From JAJDIA01 sp031555145 (GTDB lineage Bacteria > Bacteroidota > Bacteroidia > Bacteroidales > Tannerellaceae): a DNA stretch of 46,626 nucleotides. The stretch lies in assembly GCA_031555145.1 (NCBI GenBank), contig JAVBUR010000057.1, forward strand, positions 1-46,626, written 5' to 3'. Numbering within the stretch: the first letter of the stretch is position 1; every line of letters starts with the position of its first letter. The notes under the pieces were generated by a model, which did no database searches, was not told the origin of the DNA, and saw nothing but the letters and a program-made list of their open reading frames with translations. Shown piece after piece: positions 8,586 through 16,252 of this stretch. Position numbers and translations under genes: made by a program.

Positions 8586-10394
8586 ATGAACAAGATCAGT
8601 GCATTTATCCTGTTGGTATTCCTGGCTTTTTCAGCCCCCGGGGCGATGGCCCAGAGTAATGCCCGCCGGTCTGTCAATACAAACGTACAAAGCGACCAGA
8701 TATTTTATCATACGATTGAGCGTGGGCAAACCGTCTATTCGATCGCAACCATGTATCAGGTGAGCGTAGATGATATCTATCGCCTGAACCCTGAAAGCCG
8801 TGCCGGAATTAAGGCCGGCGCCGTGCTGAAAATTCCCCAGGGGGATGCCGCTTCTTCTTCCGGTGGGTCAGGCACCTATACTTTCCATACCATCCAGGCG
8901 AAAGAAACCCTGTATGCCCTTTCGGTCAGATACAAGGTGTCGGCTGCGGATATTATGGAAGCTAATCCGGGGTTGACGACCGCTACATTTACGATCGGCA
9001 AGACAATCCGTATCCCGGCTACCCGCATTGAAACATTGCCGCAGACCGAAAAGAAGACGGTCACGAAGATGATTGATTATACCATCGCCCGTCAGGAAAC
9101 CATGTATAGCATCACTCGCAAGTTCAATGTGTCCAGTACAGAATTGATCCAGTTGAACCCGGCACTGAAAAGTGGAGTGAAAGCCGGCATGACGATCCGT
9201 ATCCCGGTGAAAGCCGACGAGGTGGTGACCACTACGCCGGCTGTCCTGTTGGAGCGCGAAGTGAATGCCCTTTTGTCTGAACCCCGGCAAAGCCCTCTGG
9301 TTGAACGTATACGCGTTGCCCTGATGCTTCCCTTTATGGCCGACGAAGCTCGTATGTCGGATGCCTCCGCCCGCTTGGTAGAATTCTATGAGGGTATGTT
9401 GATGGCTGTAGATAGCCTGAAGAATATGGGTTGCACGATCGACCTTTGGGTGTATGACACCGGTAATGGTCCACAGAAACTAAAGAAAGTATTACAGGAG
9501 GATGCCCTTCGGCAGGTCAACCTGATCATCGGCGGTGTACAAAACGACCAGATCAAGCTGATTGCCGACTTTGCAGCCGAACATGATATCAAGTATGTGA
9601 TCCCCTTCACCTCTCGCAACGACGATGTGCTGTCGAATGCTTCCGTTTTCCAGGTCAACACGCCTCATTCGTATCTGTATGATGCGGCGGCACAGGCAGG
9701 TGGTACGCTCTTTGCCAACGATAATATCGTCATTGTCAATACCCCGGATAAAGAAGAAAAACCGGAATTTATCCAGGCTTTCAAGAATGAGCTGAAGAAC
9801 CGGGGTGTAACCTGGAAGGAACTGACCTATGTGCCCGAAACATTTGCGGTAGATGTGGAGAAGGCTCTCGATAAGGAAAAACGCAACGTAGTGTTGCCTA
9901 CTTCTTCCTCACTGGCTGCCGTGTCCAATATCAAAACACCTTTACGGATGCTTTCCGAACCCCGGGTGGAAGAAATATATACCTATCGGATCTGCCTGTT
10001 CGGTTATCCTGATTGGCAGACGTATACACGCGACTGTCTGGAAGATTTCTATGCACTGAACACCTATATCTATTCGTGCTTCTTTGCCGATAACCTGTCG
10101 CCCGAAGTCCAGTCGTTCTATGCATCGTATAAGAGTTGGTTCAACAAGACGCTGATCAACAGTTATCCCAAATATGGCATTGTGGGCTTTGATACCGGTA
10201 TGTTCTTTTTCGATGCCATCCGTCGGTATGGCACCGGTTTTGAAAACAACCTGGATAAGATACATTATAAGAGTATCCAGAACGGGCTGCATTTCGAACG
10301 GGTAAATAACTGGGGCGGTTTTATCAATACCAACCTCTTTATCGTGCAATATAAGGCAGATAATACCATCACCCGCATAGAACTGACACAGTAA
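8586..10394 (+). CDS. LysM protein with periplasmic-binding-protein-like domain
   Basis: This 602-residue protein has a signal peptide (about 1-22, ending AMAQ). Three LysM peptidoglycan-binding modules follow at about residues 40-85 (HTIERGQTVYSIATMYQVS), 97-142 (HTIQAKETLYALSVRYKVS) and 165-210 (YTIARQETMYSITRKFNVS). The C-terminal part (about 240-600) resembles the type 1 periplasmic-binding fold used by amino-acid ABC transporters (RIRVALMLPFMAD, LIIGGVQNDQIKLIADFAAE, YGIVGFDTGMFFFDAIRRYG). It probably binds the cell wall and an unknown ligand or partner in the periplasm. No transporter genes are adjacent. The stop overlaps the next start by one base (TAATG), so the two are co-translated. 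Confidence 0.9.
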   Translation: MNKISAFILLVFLAFSAPGAMAQSNARRSVNTNVQSDQIFYHTIERGQTVYSIATMYQVSVDDIYRLNPESRAGIKAGAVLKIPQGDAASSSGGSGTYTFHTIQAKETLYALSVRYKVSAADIMEANPGLTTATFTIGKTIRIPATRIETLPQTEKKTVTKMIDYTIARQETMYSITRKFNVSSTELIQLNPALKSGVKAGMTIRIPVKADEVVTTTPAVLLEREVNALLSEPRQSPLVERIRVALMLPFMADEARMSDASARLVEFYEGMLMAVDSLKNMGCTIDLWVYDTGNGPQKLKKVLQEDALRQVNLIIGGVQNDQIKLIADFAAEHDIKYVIPFTSRNDDVLSNASVFQVNTPHSYLYDAAAQAGGTLFANDNIVIVNTPDKEEKPEFIQAFKNELKNRGVTWKELTYVPETFAVDVEKALDKEKRNVVLPTSSSLAAVSNIKTPLRMLSEPRVEEIYTYRICLFGYPDWQTYTRDCLEDFYALNTYIYSCFFADNLSPEVQSFYASYKSWFNKTLINSYPKYGIVGFDTGMFFFDAIRRYGTGFENNLDKIHYKSIQNGLHFERVNNWGGFINTNLFIVQYKADNTITRIELTQ

Positions 10395-11059
10395 TGAAAA
10401 AGTTGATAATCCTTTTGATCGCGGTGTCGTCCGCTTGTCTGGTCGGCCATGCGCAGCAGAAAGCCTTTCAACGGGAGTTTGCGGTGGGCGTTACGGGAGG
10501 GGCTTCTTTCTCTTCCGTCAACTTTATTCCCAAAGTATATCAAGGCATGTTGCAGGGATATACCGGCGGGTTGGTACTGCGGTGGACGACTGAAAATCAC
10601 CTTGGCCTGCAACTCGAAGTGAACTATATGCAACAGGGGTGGTCGGAAGATTTTCCCGACCACGAAGAGGCAGGCTATATCTATAACCGTACTGCCAATT
10701 ATGTCGAAATGCCTTTCCTTACGCATATCTACATGGGTGGTAAACGGGTGCGTTTTTATATCAATGCCGGCCCTAAGATCGGCTATATGTTGAGCGAAAG
10801 TACCGAATCCAACCTTGGTGATGCCGAACCCAACCGCATCAACGACCAACATGGTATGCCCATTAAAAACAAGTTCGACTGGGGACTATGCGGCGGCCCC
10901 GGCATCGAGTTGCGCACCGGTGCCGGTACCTTCCTGATCGAAGGCCGTTTCTACTACGCCCTCGGCGACCTCTTCGGCAACCTCAAATCCGACATCTTCG
11001 CCAAATCCTCCGAACAAGTCCTTTCCGTCAAGGTTGGCTATCTGTTCCGGCTGAAATAA
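10394..11059 (+). CDS. Outer-membrane beta-barrel protein (PorT-like)
   Basis: The 221-residue product has a signal peptide (about 1-21, ending GHAQ) and alternating amphipathic strands typical of small eight-stranded barrels of the Bacteroidetes PorT/porin-like families (VGVTGGASFSSVNF, GLQLEVNYMQQGW, VEMPFLTHIYM, RFYINAGPKIGYML, VLSVKVGYLFRLK). The last strand ends in a hydrophobic-basic pattern compatible with BAM recognition. It is translationally coupled to the LysM/binding-protein gene, which suggests that a peptidoglycan-bound periplasmic protein and a barrel act together. Its exact role is unknown. Confidence 0.85.
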   Translation: MKKLIILLIAVSSACLVGHAQQKAFQREFAVGVTGGASFSSVNFIPKVYQGMLQGYTGGLVLRWTTENHLGLQLEVNYMQQGWSEDFPDHEEAGYIYNRTANYVEMPFLTHIYMGGKRVRFYINAGPKIGYMLSESTESNLGDAEPNRINDQHGMPIKNKFDWGLCGGPGIELRTGAGTFLIEGRFYYALGDLFGNLKSDIFAKSSEQVLSVKVGYLFRLK

Positions 11060-11117
11060 TTTGTTTCTTTTTACCCTCTTTCTGTTAGGTAAACCTGTAC
11101 ATCATACCGAGGCTGTT

Positions 11118-11164
11118 GAGGCTGTGTCATCAGTGTGCTAATGATGGACTTTTGACACACCCTC
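11118..11164. mobile_element. Possible insertion-sequence end relic
   Basis: GAGGCTGTGTCATCAGT (11118-11134) and ACTTTTGACACACCCTC (11148-11164) are imperfect inverted repeats, 13 of 17 matching, with only 13 bases between them. They resemble the terminal repeats of some Bacteroidales insertion sequences (GAGGNTGTGTCAAAA type). There is no transposase, so at best this is a deleted remnant or miniature element. Confidence 0.3.
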
Positions 11165-11365
11165 CACACCCTCATAGCCCATCCTAAGGTATGCTTCCGG
11201 TATGCCTTTATGGTGAGTAGTAGGATCCTCTATAGTAGATAGGTGATGATTGCATTAATAGTATATGCTTTGTCTATGTTTAAAAAGGAAGATACAAAGA
11301 GAATACAAGGAGAATGCAAGGAGGAATCCCTTAGGATGACCTTAGGATTGTCGTTCCCTGATTAG

Positions 11366-11440
11366 GGTTGACTGTTTTTGTTTTTATAGCTGAAGTTGGT
11401 TGACTGTTGTTGTTATTAAATCAAAATAAGGTTGACCGTA
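11366..11440 (+). repeat. Three iteron-like repeats with 32-bp period
   Basis: GGTTGACTGTT occurs at 11366-11376 and 11398-11408, and GGTTGACCGTA at 11430-11440. The starts are exactly 32 bp apart, about three turns of the helix, so a protein binding each copy would sit on the same face. The array ends about 75 bases before the candidate -33 box of the TPR gene, which suits an activator or repressor site. Confidence 0.6.
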
Positions 11441-11513
11441 TTCATCATTTTTGAGAAGATTTTAATTATAGTCAGACACTAATAATACTTTATCTAAAAT
11501 TCAGGAAAATATG

Positions 11514-11545
11514 ATTGATACTAATTAAACTATTTCATATCTTTG
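11514..11545 (+). promoter_or_regulatory. Candidate promoter of the TPR regulator gene
   Basis: TATCTTTG (11538-11545) matches the Bacteroidetes -7 box. ATTG at 11514-11517 lies 20 bases upstream as a -33 box. The start codon is 38 bases downstream of the -7 box. Confidence 0.6.
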
Positions 11546-11582
11546 GCCATATGACATCTGCTTAAACCATACATCATCAAAT

Positions 11583-13301
11583 ATGAAATTATTTGCCATT
11601 GAAAAAACTGCATTAGTCGCTTGTCTGTTAGTCTTATATGCTTGTAATTTAAGACAATCCCCGCATCCGGTACTGCTCCAGGCGGAAGAGTTGATGGAGG
11701 AACGGCCTGACAGTGCGTTGAAGCTGCTTGAGCGTATCGACTCTGTTGTTCTCACCGGAAAGCATCAGGCCGACAGGTGCTTGCTGAAGACGCAGGCACA
11801 GGATCGAAACTATATCAATCATCAATCAGATTCACTCATCCGGATAGCCTGTGACTATTACGAAGCACATTGGGATCCGGAACGGTTAATGTTGGCTTAT
11901 TTCTATTACGGGCAGGTCATGTCAGACTTAAATGATGCATTAAAAGCTCAAGGCTATTATCATAAAGCATTGAAAGTGTCACAAGCATCCGGCAACCCTA
12001 TCCTGAAAGCACGCATATGCAGTAACTTAGGAATGCTTTATACGTATCAATATGCCTATTCGGAGGCTATTTCCTATATGAAGGAATCATTGGTATACTT
12101 TCAGGAGGCGCGCTATCCTAAAGGTCAAGCAGATGTGTTGCGGGATTTGGGTCGCACCTATTGGAAGAAAGAACAATTAGACTCTGCGGTATATTTCTAT
12201 AAGGCTGCTGAAAAAACAGCATATCCGTCACTGCTATCTTCCATATATAGTGAATTAGGGGGTGTTTTATCTGATCAAGGTCAATATACCGAGGCTTTGT
12301 CATCCTTGAAAGCCTCATTGGAGTTAAAAAAGGAGGAAAGCAGCAAATACAACACCTACTTGTCGCTGGGTAAGCTGTACAGACTATTAGGGCAACCGGA
12401 TTCTGCTTGTTACTATTTAAATAAAAGCATGGAGAGTTCTGCTCCAAAAACGAAAGCCGGTAGCATTTATCAGCTTGCGCAATTAGAAAAACAACATAAG
12501 GAATGGGAGGCTTACGTGTCGTTGTTAGATCAATTTGAACAACTAAGTGATTCTATTCAGCGTACATCCTATACGGAAACACTCCAGGTTATTCAGTCCT
12601 TATATGATTATCGGCAGGTTGAAAAAGAAGCGAACAGACTAAAACTTAGCCAGGCAATCACGCAGCGAAACTACTATCAGTCTGCATTAATTGCTGTTGC
12701 ATCAGTCGTTATCCTTGTCTGTGTTATCCTTTTTATGCGAAAGAAACGAAAAGAATGGAAAGCCGCTGAAGAACGGCTCAAAGAATTAAATGCTGCCATC
12801 CGGCAAAAGAGTAAAGAACAAATCGAATCAAATAATAAAAAGATAGCGCAGTTGGAAAAAGACCTGCATGAAGCAGAGGGTAGGGGAAAAGAACTCTTAG
12901 AAGCAGAGAGGAACCGAATTGAACAGGAAAATTTAGCCATACAAGCGGCTCAAGAGACTCTGGGTTGCCGAAAAGATGCATTGTATTCATCTGACGGTTA
13001 TAAGGGAATTATATATCTTAAATCCGAGGCGAGCAATGTGCTTATAGAAAATTTCCTGAAAGCAGTAGATACCACTTATCCTGATTTTAAAGGGAAAATC
13101 GAATTAGCTATTCCTGCTATGGATTTCATGGATAAAAACATATTGTACATGATTAAGGCTGAAATTAAGCCTGCCCATATTGCGAAAAGTCTGGGTGTAT
13201 CGGAACAATTTGTTTTAGGTAGACAAAAGAAACTATGCAATCAAATCGTAGGAAGAGAGATGAAACCGGCTATGTTCAGAACCTTCATTTGTGACTTATG
13301 A
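11583..13301 (+). CDS. TPR lipoprotein with membrane segment, coiled coil and C-terminal HTH-like region
   Basis: The 572-residue product begins with a lipoprotein-like signal (LLVLYAC, Cys 21). Tetratricopeptide repeats span about residues 28-330 (for example ARICSNLGMLYTYQYAYSEA, AVYFYKAAEK). A membrane helix (about 364-388, SALIAVASVVILVCVILFM) is followed by a basic stretch and a coiled coil (about 390-460). The C-terminal part includes PAHIAKSLGVSEQFVLGRQ, which reads like a helix-turn-helix. This layout matches Bacteroidetes membrane-bound TPR regulators with a sensor outside and a DNA-binding tail inside. It lies upstream of the DUF3244 gene and the peptide cluster, so it is a candidate regulator of that locus, by position only. 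Confidence 0.8.
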   Translation: MKLFAIEKTALVACLLVLYACNLRQSPHPVLLQAEELMEERPDSALKLLERIDSVVLTGKHQADRCLLKTQAQDRNYINHQSDSLIRIACDYYEAHWDPERLMLAYFYYGQVMSDLNDALKAQGYYHKALKVSQASGNPILKARICSNLGMLYTYQYAYSEAISYMKESLVYFQEARYPKGQADVLRDLGRTYWKKEQLDSAVYFYKAAEKTAYPSLLSSIYSELGGVLSDQGQYTEALSSLKASLELKKEESSKYNTYLSLGKLYRLLGQPDSACYYLNKSMESSAPKTKAGSIYQLAQLEKQHKEWEAYVSLLDQFEQLSDSIQRTSYTETLQVIQSLYDYRQVEKEANRLKLSQAITQRNYYQSALIAVASVVILVCVILFMRKKRKEWKAAEERLKELNAAIRQKSKEQIESNNKKIAQLEKDLHEAEGRGKELLEAERNRIEQENLAIQAAQETLGCRKDALYSSDGYKGIIYLKSEASNVLIENFLKAVDTTYPDFKGKIELAIPAMDFMDKNILYMIKAEIKPAHIAKSLGVSEQFVLGRQKKLCNQIVGREMKPAMFRTFICDL

Positions 13302-13458
13302 TGGCTATATGCAAAAATAAGGCCTGATTCTCTGGCTGTTATACATCCGCACGGCGCTTATTTTAGTTTTTTCAGTTTTTTGTTTAGTTTTTTTAGTAGT
13401 GCCGAAGACCTAAAAAAGTATTTTAGCCGCCATACAAACCTAAAATCGACATACAGAG

Positions 13459-13830
13459 ATGAGAACGAAATCTATTACAGTATTATTCTTTGTCTTTACG
13501 ACACTAATTTCAATCACCGCATGGGCGGATAACAGAATTCCGGCAGAGGGAGAATGGGAAGGCAAAGGCGGGTCACGCACTTTCACCCCTGCTCCTCCAG
13601 AGGCTAGCGTGGAAGGGAATACCGTATCGATTCATTTCCGAAGTGCCCTGTCAGACTTAACTGTCTCTATTATGGATGAAACGGGCGTTATTTACGAGAC
13701 CGTCATTTCGTCTCATGGTAATAGTAATTACACCTGTGAACTTCCCTGGGTGGGACAACCGGGTAACTATCATATTCTGATGGTCCACGGTACTTATGGA
13801 TACTTGGGAGGAGGGTTTACTATAGAGTAG
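13459..13830 (+). CDS. Small secreted DUF3244 protein
   Basis: The 123-residue product has a clear signal peptide (about 1-23, ITAWA-D) followed by a single beta-rich domain of the DUF3244 type (about 35-122: EGNTVSIHFRSALSDLTVSI, YTCELPWVGQPGNYHILMV, GYLGGGFTIE). Such proteins are common in Bacteroides and relatives, often next to TPR-type regulators, and their function is unknown. Here it follows the TPR lipoprotein gene by 157 bases of T-rich DNA and precedes the peptide locus. There is no clear evidence that it takes part in peptide synthesis. Confidence 0.85.
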   Translation: MRTKSITVLFFVFTTLISITAWADNRIPAEGEWEGKGGSRTFTPAPPEASVEGNTVSIHFRSALSDLTVSIMDETGVIYETVISSHGNSNYTCELPWVGQPGNYHILMVHGTYGYLGGGFTIE

Positions 13831-13850
13831 ATAAGTTTGAATTAGAGAAG

Positions 13851-13953
13851 TATTTAAGGTTTTCCTTATCTTAATTGTGTGGTCAAGGTAGGATATTGCA
13901 TCTATGGCTGTAGAGGTAATGCCCTTTCCCTTGACTTCATAATACCTTAAATA
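13851..13953 (+). promoter_or_regulatory. Structured leader upstream of the peptide locus
   Basis: A perfect 10-bp outer stem joins TATTTAAGGT (13851-13860) to ACCTTAAATA (13944-13953). Inside it GGTCAAGG (13881-13888) can pair with CCTTGACT (13929-13936). The nested arrangement ends 39 bases before the first gene of the locus, consistent with an RNA leader or a processing structure. I do not recognise a known riboswitch class. Confidence 0.4.
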
Positions 13954-13992
13954 AAAACGTATTGGGCATCTGTTTACTTAAGAATCTTATAT

Positions 13993-15909
13993 ATGCTGAA
14001 GGAATTACATGATATGAACCATTTAGATATAAAAGAAATAGCTGATTACCATTTCTTAAAAGGTGGCTTCTGCAAAGATCTAAGCCTCTTTGACGGGAAA
14101 ATGGGCATGGCGTTATTCTTTTTTCTGTATGCCCGATACACCCGGAACAATTGGTATGAGAAATTTGCCGGAGAGCTACTGGATGATATATGTAATACGT
14201 TACATACCCGCCTGCCTCTCACTTTTGCCGATGGCTTGTGTGGGATTGGTTGGGGCGTTGAATTCCTAAAAAAACATGGATTTATTGAGGGTGATACAGA
14301 TGAAATCCTGCGTGAAATTGACCACCAAATAATGGAGCGTGATTTACGCCGGATATCCGATAGCAGTATTGAATCGGGTTTGGAAGGTATTGTAGCTTAT
14401 GTACGTAGCCGTATGGACAGCCTCAGGATGACCTCAAACGGAGATCTTTTCGATCCGATTTACTTAAGCGATCTAGAGATGGTTAGCCAGCGAATGGGAA
14501 TCCAATGGCATGCCGAGCAGTATGCGGTTGATGCTGTATGGCGTCGGATACTGGATTCATTTTCCACGCATCCTTTTACCGAGAAAGAGAGTTGGAGAGC
14601 AGGCTTGGTAAAGATGGATGCGAATCATGCATCTGTCAAAGAGGAAATAACTGGAAAAGAATCGTGCTCTCCTTCACGGAAATGCCTGTTCATCGTGTCA
14701 GAGAACAGTATCGCCTCCCAATATGGGATAGGAACCTATATCGGACAATTGGTTCAGTGTTTTAATCCCGCTGAATGGGATGTGAATGTGGTTGTTCTGC
14801 AGGCTCCGTGCAGAGAGGTGCAATGGAAGATGGAGAATGAGGTTCGTTACTATGAAATACCGAAACAGGAGGAAATGCAATTTTCCGAGGGCGCTTTGTA
14901 CGAGAGACAATATCACAAAGGCGCATTCTACTATTTAGCGTCACACTTCACATTCCCCAAAGATGTTTATTGCCACTTCAACTTCATGAACCATTATGAC
15001 TTAGCCTTACTTTTTAAAGAGAAGTTGCAGGCAAGGGTGGTATTTACCCTTCACTATACGGATTGGAGCTTCGATTTATTGGGCGATACAGCATGGTTGA
15101 AGCGTATATTAGCCCATCCTACTGGGCTGAAAGATGAGAGGGTTGTCGACAAGTTTGAGAGAGAGAAGAAATTTATGATGGACTGCTGTGATTCCGTCAT
15201 TGCCATAGCCCGGCATTCGTATGATATGCTGAAAGACATTTATGGTATTCCGGAAAATAAATTAGCTTACATCCCAAATGGGCTGAAAGACGATTATGTA
15301 AAACGTAGCACTGAAGAACGTCAGGCTTTAAGAACTAAATATGGTTTCGGAGCAAATGAAAAACTACTCATTTTTGCCGGGCGACTTGAATTGGTAAAGG
15401 GGGTCGTAGAGTTGATAGAAGTATTTAAGCAAGTACTGGAGGAAATCCCTACTGCAAAACTGATTGTTGCCGGCTCTGGGAACTTTATCCGTTGCTTTGA
15501 TGCTGCCACCCCATGTTGGTCACACATCGTATTCACAGGCTTTATTCCGAAAGAACAATTGTATGAGTTATATGCGATTGCAGATTTGGGAATAGTACCG
15601 TCAATACATGAAGAGTTTGGCTATGTCGCAACAGAAATGATGCTACATGAACTCCCTATTCTAGTAAATAACACGACAGGGTTAAAGGAAATTGTGGAGG
15701 ATGGGAAGTATGGAACTGTTTTCTGTTTAAAAAAAGAGAAAAATGCCTGTAGGCTGAAAGAATCAATAATAAAGGTCTTGAATGCTGATCCAAAAAAAAT
15801 TAGACGACTAAATGGACGAAATAAAATACTGGAAGCGTATGCTGTTGTCGGTTTTTTTGAAAAAATAGTCGATATATATACTGGCGTGGAAAATCCATGC
15901 TGTATTTAA
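13993..15909 (+). CDS. LanC-like half domain fused to a GT4 glycosyltransferase
   Basis: The 638-residue protein joins two parts. Residues about 15-140 resemble the first part of LanC-like proteins (SLFDGKMGMALFFFLYAR, FADGLCGIGWGVEFLKKHGF, EGDTDEILREID), with only the first repeats of the toroid present and no zinc-ligand region. From about residue 230 a GT-B glycosyltransferase of family 4 type follows: IASQYGIGTYIGQLVQCF at its start, FAGRLELVKGVVELIEVF, and the nucleotide-sugar-binding region HEEFGYVATEMMLHELPILV with the Glu-x7-Glu pair. It probably transfers a sugar to the modified peptide, with the LanC-like part perhaps binding the peptide; this is inference. It lies 20 bases before the precursor gene. 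An internal Met at residue 8 is an alternative start. Confidence 0.8.
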   Translation: MLKELHDMNHLDIKEIADYHFLKGGFCKDLSLFDGKMGMALFFFLYARYTRNNWYEKFAGELLDDICNTLHTRLPLTFADGLCGIGWGVEFLKKHGFIEGDTDEILREIDHQIMERDLRRISDSSIESGLEGIVAYVRSRMDSLRMTSNGDLFDPIYLSDLEMVSQRMGIQWHAEQYAVDAVWRRILDSFSTHPFTEKESWRAGLVKMDANHASVKEEITGKESCSPSRKCLFIVSENSIASQYGIGTYIGQLVQCFNPAEWDVNVVVLQAPCREVQWKMENEVRYYEIPKQEEMQFSEGALYERQYHKGAFYYLASHFTFPKDVYCHFNFMNHYDLALLFKEKLQARVVFTLHYTDWSFDLLGDTAWLKRILAHPTGLKDERVVDKFEREKKFMMDCCDSVIAIARHSYDMLKDIYGIPENKLAYIPNGLKDDYVKRSTEERQALRTKYGFGANEKLLIFAGRLELVKGVVELIEVFKQVLEEIPTAKLIVAGSGNFIRCFDAATPCWSHIVFTGFIPKEQLYELYAIADLGIVPSIHEEFGYVATEMMLHELPILVNNTTGLKEIVEDGKYGTVFCLKKEKNACRLKESIIKVLNADPKKIRRLNGRNKILEAYAVVGFFEKIVDIYTGVENPCCI

Positions 15910-15929
15910 ATATTTAATAATTTATCAAA

Positions 15930-16175
15930 ATGAAAGAGCTAAAAAAGATTAGTTTGTTCAACCTCAGCCAGGCTGAGTTGACAAAGAAAGAACAAAACGC
16001 ATTGAGAGGAGGAAATGATTGCTATTGTATATGCGTAACTAGTTGCCCGTGTAAATATGCGGGGGAACAAGAAGGACCTGATGATTCGTATTATGGAGGA
16101 TCAAGCACTGAGGATAACGGGAAGGCGAATGCGGAGAGCCAAGGTGCTAGCCCTCGTGATAACGCAATGTATTAG
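15930..16175 (+). CDS. RiPP precursor peptide, GG-Bacteroidales (TIGR04149-like) family
   Basis: This 81-residue peptide has the typical leader of radical-SAM-modified Bacteroidales precursors (MKELKKISLFNLSQAELT, then KKEQNALRGG). The Gly-Gly at residues 27-28 is the expected cut site for the C39 peptidase of the exporter encoded downstream. The core starts NDCYCICVTSCPC with five Cys in eleven residues, three of them in CxC spacing, followed by an acidic stretch and a Gly/Ser/Asn-rich tail (YYGGSSTEDNGKANAE). The tail has many Ser, Thr and Asn residues that could accept sugars. The radical SAM maturase lies one gene downstream, after a stem-loop. Confidence 0.9.
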   Translation: MKELKKISLFNLSQAELTKKEQNALRGGNDCYCICVTSCPCKYAGEQEGPDDSYYGGSSTEDNGKANAESQGASPRDNAMY

Positions 16176-16192
16176 AATTTGTAATAATTCAC

Positions 16193-16238
16193 AAACAATT
16201 CATCTTTCATTTGTTTTGGATGTAAAGATGAATTGTTT
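16193..16238 (+). terminator. Perfect 15-bp stem-loop after precursor 1
   Basis: AAACAATTCATCTTT (16193-16207) and AAAGATGAATTGTTT (16224-16238) pair perfectly around a 16-base loop. It sits 17 bases past the precursor stop and just before the beta-propeller gene. It may be a partial terminator or 3' stabiliser that keeps precursor mRNA more abundant than the enzyme mRNA. The equivalent position after precursor 2 has a stem of the same length. Confidence 0.7.
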
Positions 16239-16252
16239 AAATGAAAAATAAT

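Larger units (their letters stand above)
11060..11582. other. 523-base non-coding region before the TPR regulator gene
   Basis: No convincing gene was seen. It contains a possible insertion-sequence relic at 11118-11164, a repeat pair CCTTAGGAT at 11329-11337 and 11340-11348 (11-base period), three iteron-like repeats at 11366-11440 and a promoter ending at 11545. The composition drops visibly in GC compared with the genes to its left. Confidence 0.6.

Noticed and set aside
11366..11440. Possible CRISPR array
   Set aside because: Only three 11-base repeats are present, spaced by 21 bases, and no cas genes are in the window.
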